From assembly GCA_009840695.1 (NCBI GenBank), contig VXNG01000103.1:1-6494 (forward strand): a stretch of DNA of 6,494 bases, in the 5' to 3' direction. Numbering within the stretch: position 1 is the stretch's first letter; each line of letters begins with the position of its first letter. The notes below the pieces were generated by a model. It did no database searches. It was not told the DNA's origin and saw nothing but the letters and a program-made list of their open reading frames with translations. The position numbers and the translations under genes are program-made. This stretch comes from Acidimicrobiaceae bacterium (GTDB lineage: Bacteria > Actinomycetota > Acidimicrobiia > Acidimicrobiales > Aldehydirespiratoraceae). Below are positions 5,460 to 6,494 of this stretch, piece by piece.

Positions 5460-6494
5460 CTAGCCGGCGCTCCGGTCCCCGGTCGTTGCGGGCCTGACGG
5501 CTATCACCAGGCTGCCAACATGGCGCTTGGCGGCGAAGGCCTGCTGCGCGGCGTGGATCTCCTCCAGCGGGTAGGTGCCGCCCACAATCGGCCTGACCTC
5601 CCCCCGCTCGATGTAGCCGACGAGATCGGCGAACACCTGGGGGGCATAGACGGTGGCGCCGTGCAGCTGGAGGTCCTTCAGGTACAGAGTGCGCAGGTCG
5701 AGATCCACTATCGGTCCTGCGATGGCCCCCGATGTGACGTAGCGGCCGCCCCGGCATAGCGCCTCGAGCCAGCCCGGGAAGCCGTCGCCCCCAACGACAT
5801 CGGCCACCACGTCGAAGCTGGCGCCATTGGCCGCCATCGCGGCCACCGGTACGCCCTCGGACCCCCGGGACAGGACCACGTCGGCGCCCAGGTCGCTCAC
5901 CGCGGCCCGCTTGGATGCTCCGGCGATGGCCACCACCCGGGCCCCGCGGCGCTTGGCCAGTTGTACCAACGCGCTGCCCACGCCGCCGGACGCGCCCGGA
6001 ACCGCGATCGTCTCGCCCGATTGAAGGTCCGCTCGCTGCAGCATGTGCTCCGCGGTCGACCAGGAGCAGGCGAAGCTGGCCAGCTCGATGTCAGTGAGCC
6101 CGACCGACACCGGGTACACGTTCTCGGAGGGAACCGTGCAGTACTCGGCGTAGCCGCCGTCGCGCTCGCTGCCCAGATAGCCGGCTAGGTCGCGATCGGC
6201 AGGACGGTCCCGATCGCGTAGCCATGGGTCGATCAGCACCCGGCGGCCCACCAACCCGGTATCCGCGCCCTCACCCGCCGCCACCACAACGCCTGCGATG
6301 TCGGCGCCCTGGATCCGGGGGAAGGACAGGCCGCCGCGACCCCACGCCGAGTCGGTGGGATCCGCTTCGGCGAACCCTTGCGAAGACGTGGCAGAGGTGA
6401 CCGAGCGGCTGTACCAGCCGACACGGGTGTTGATGTCGGTGTTGTTCATGCCGCAGGCCGCCACCCGCACCAGCACGTCGCGGGGGCCGGGACT
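5460..6494 (-). CDS. Medium-chain dehydrogenase/reductase, quinone-oxidoreductase-like (N-terminus outside window)
   Basis: 344 residues are visible; the frame stays open to the right edge ('SPGPRDVLVRVAACGMNNTD'), so the start lies beyond it and GTG 6476 is internal. The GroES-like domain is followed by a Rossmann NAD(P) site 'VPGASGGVGSALVQLAKRRGA' (165-185, motif GASGGVG). C14 and D20 of the 'CGMNNTD' segment are kept, but the usual zinc-binding His of 'GHE' is replaced ('QGADIAG', 62-68). The four-Cys structural zinc loop is also absent: 'DPWLRDRDRPADRDLAGYLG' (89-108) has no Cys. This suggests a zinc-independent, NADPH-using reductase such as a quinone or enoyl reductase rather than a classical alcohol dehydrogenase. 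A long insert (about 27-58) precedes the 'FPRIQGADIAG' segment. It ends convergently 27 bp from the WhiB-like gene. Substrate unknown, and a link to the lig genes is only possible by proximity. Confidence 0.88.
   Translation of the reverse strand, partial: SPGPRDVLVRVAACGMNNTDINTRVGWYSRSVTSATSSQGFAEADPTDSAWGRGGLSFPRIQGADIAGVVVAAGEGADTGLVGRRVLIDPWLRDRDRPADRDLAGYLGSERDGGYAEYCTVPSENVYPVSVGLTDIELASFACSWSTAEHMLQRADLQSGETIAVPGASGGVGSALVQLAKRRGARVVAIAGASKRAAVSDLGADVVLSRGSEGVPVAAMAANGASFDVVADVVGGDGFPGWLEALCRGGRYVTSGAIAGPIVDLDLRTLYLKDLQLHGATVYAPQVFADLVGYIERGEVRPIVGGTYPLEEIHAAQQAFAAKRHVGSLVIAVRPATTGDRSAG

Noticed and set aside
4996..5463. 155-codon plus-strand frame overlapping the WhiB-like gene
   Set aside because: It is a shifted frame of the Wbl gene; the cysteine motif and GFWGG turn are in the other frame.

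Overview
The window is GC-rich and very densely coded. A WhiB-family iron-sulfur regulator, a family essentially confined to Actinobacteria and their phages, points to an actinobacterium. The gene content would suit an environmental lineage, but nothing here fixes the genus. There is no RNA gene, CRISPR array, transposase or other sign of a mobile element. All seven genes look intact, apart from the two cut by the window edges.

Layout. Positions 1-526 (minus) hold the N-terminal part of a serine hydrolase of the beta-lactamase/family VIII esterase type. After a 138-bp divergent spacer comes ligJ (665-1687, plus). It meets ligI (1680-2561, minus) tail to tail, with an 8-bp overlap. ligI lies 12 bp downstream of ligU/galD (2574-3710, minus), so ligU-ligI forms a two-gene operon. 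Head to head with ligU, with as little as 8 bp between the possible starts, is a family III CoA-transferase closely resembling 2-methylfumaryl-CoA isomerase (mct, 3719-4972, plus). Then come a short AT-richer spacer, the WhiB-like gene (5094-5432, plus), and convergently a zinc-free-looking medium-chain dehydrogenase/reductase (5460-6494, minus, N-terminus outside the window).

How the genes fit together. LigI, LigU and LigJ catalyse consecutive steps of the lower protocatechuate 4,5-cleavage (and gallate) pathway. LigI opens 2-pyrone-4,6-dicarboxylate to 4-oxalomesaconate, LigU isomerises that, and LigJ hydrates the product to 4-carboxy-4-hydroxy-2-oxoadipate. The ring-cleavage dioxygenase, the semialdehyde dehydrogenase and the final aldolase are not in the window. 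The CoA-transferase normally moves CoA between the two carboxylates of mesaconyl-CoA in the 3-hydroxypropionate bicycle. Its position divergent from ligU is the most puzzling part of the region, because no CoA ester is known in this branch of aromatic breakdown. The WhiB gene carries a striking repeated 15-bp element across its promoter and start codon. No dedicated aromatic-pathway regulator is visible.
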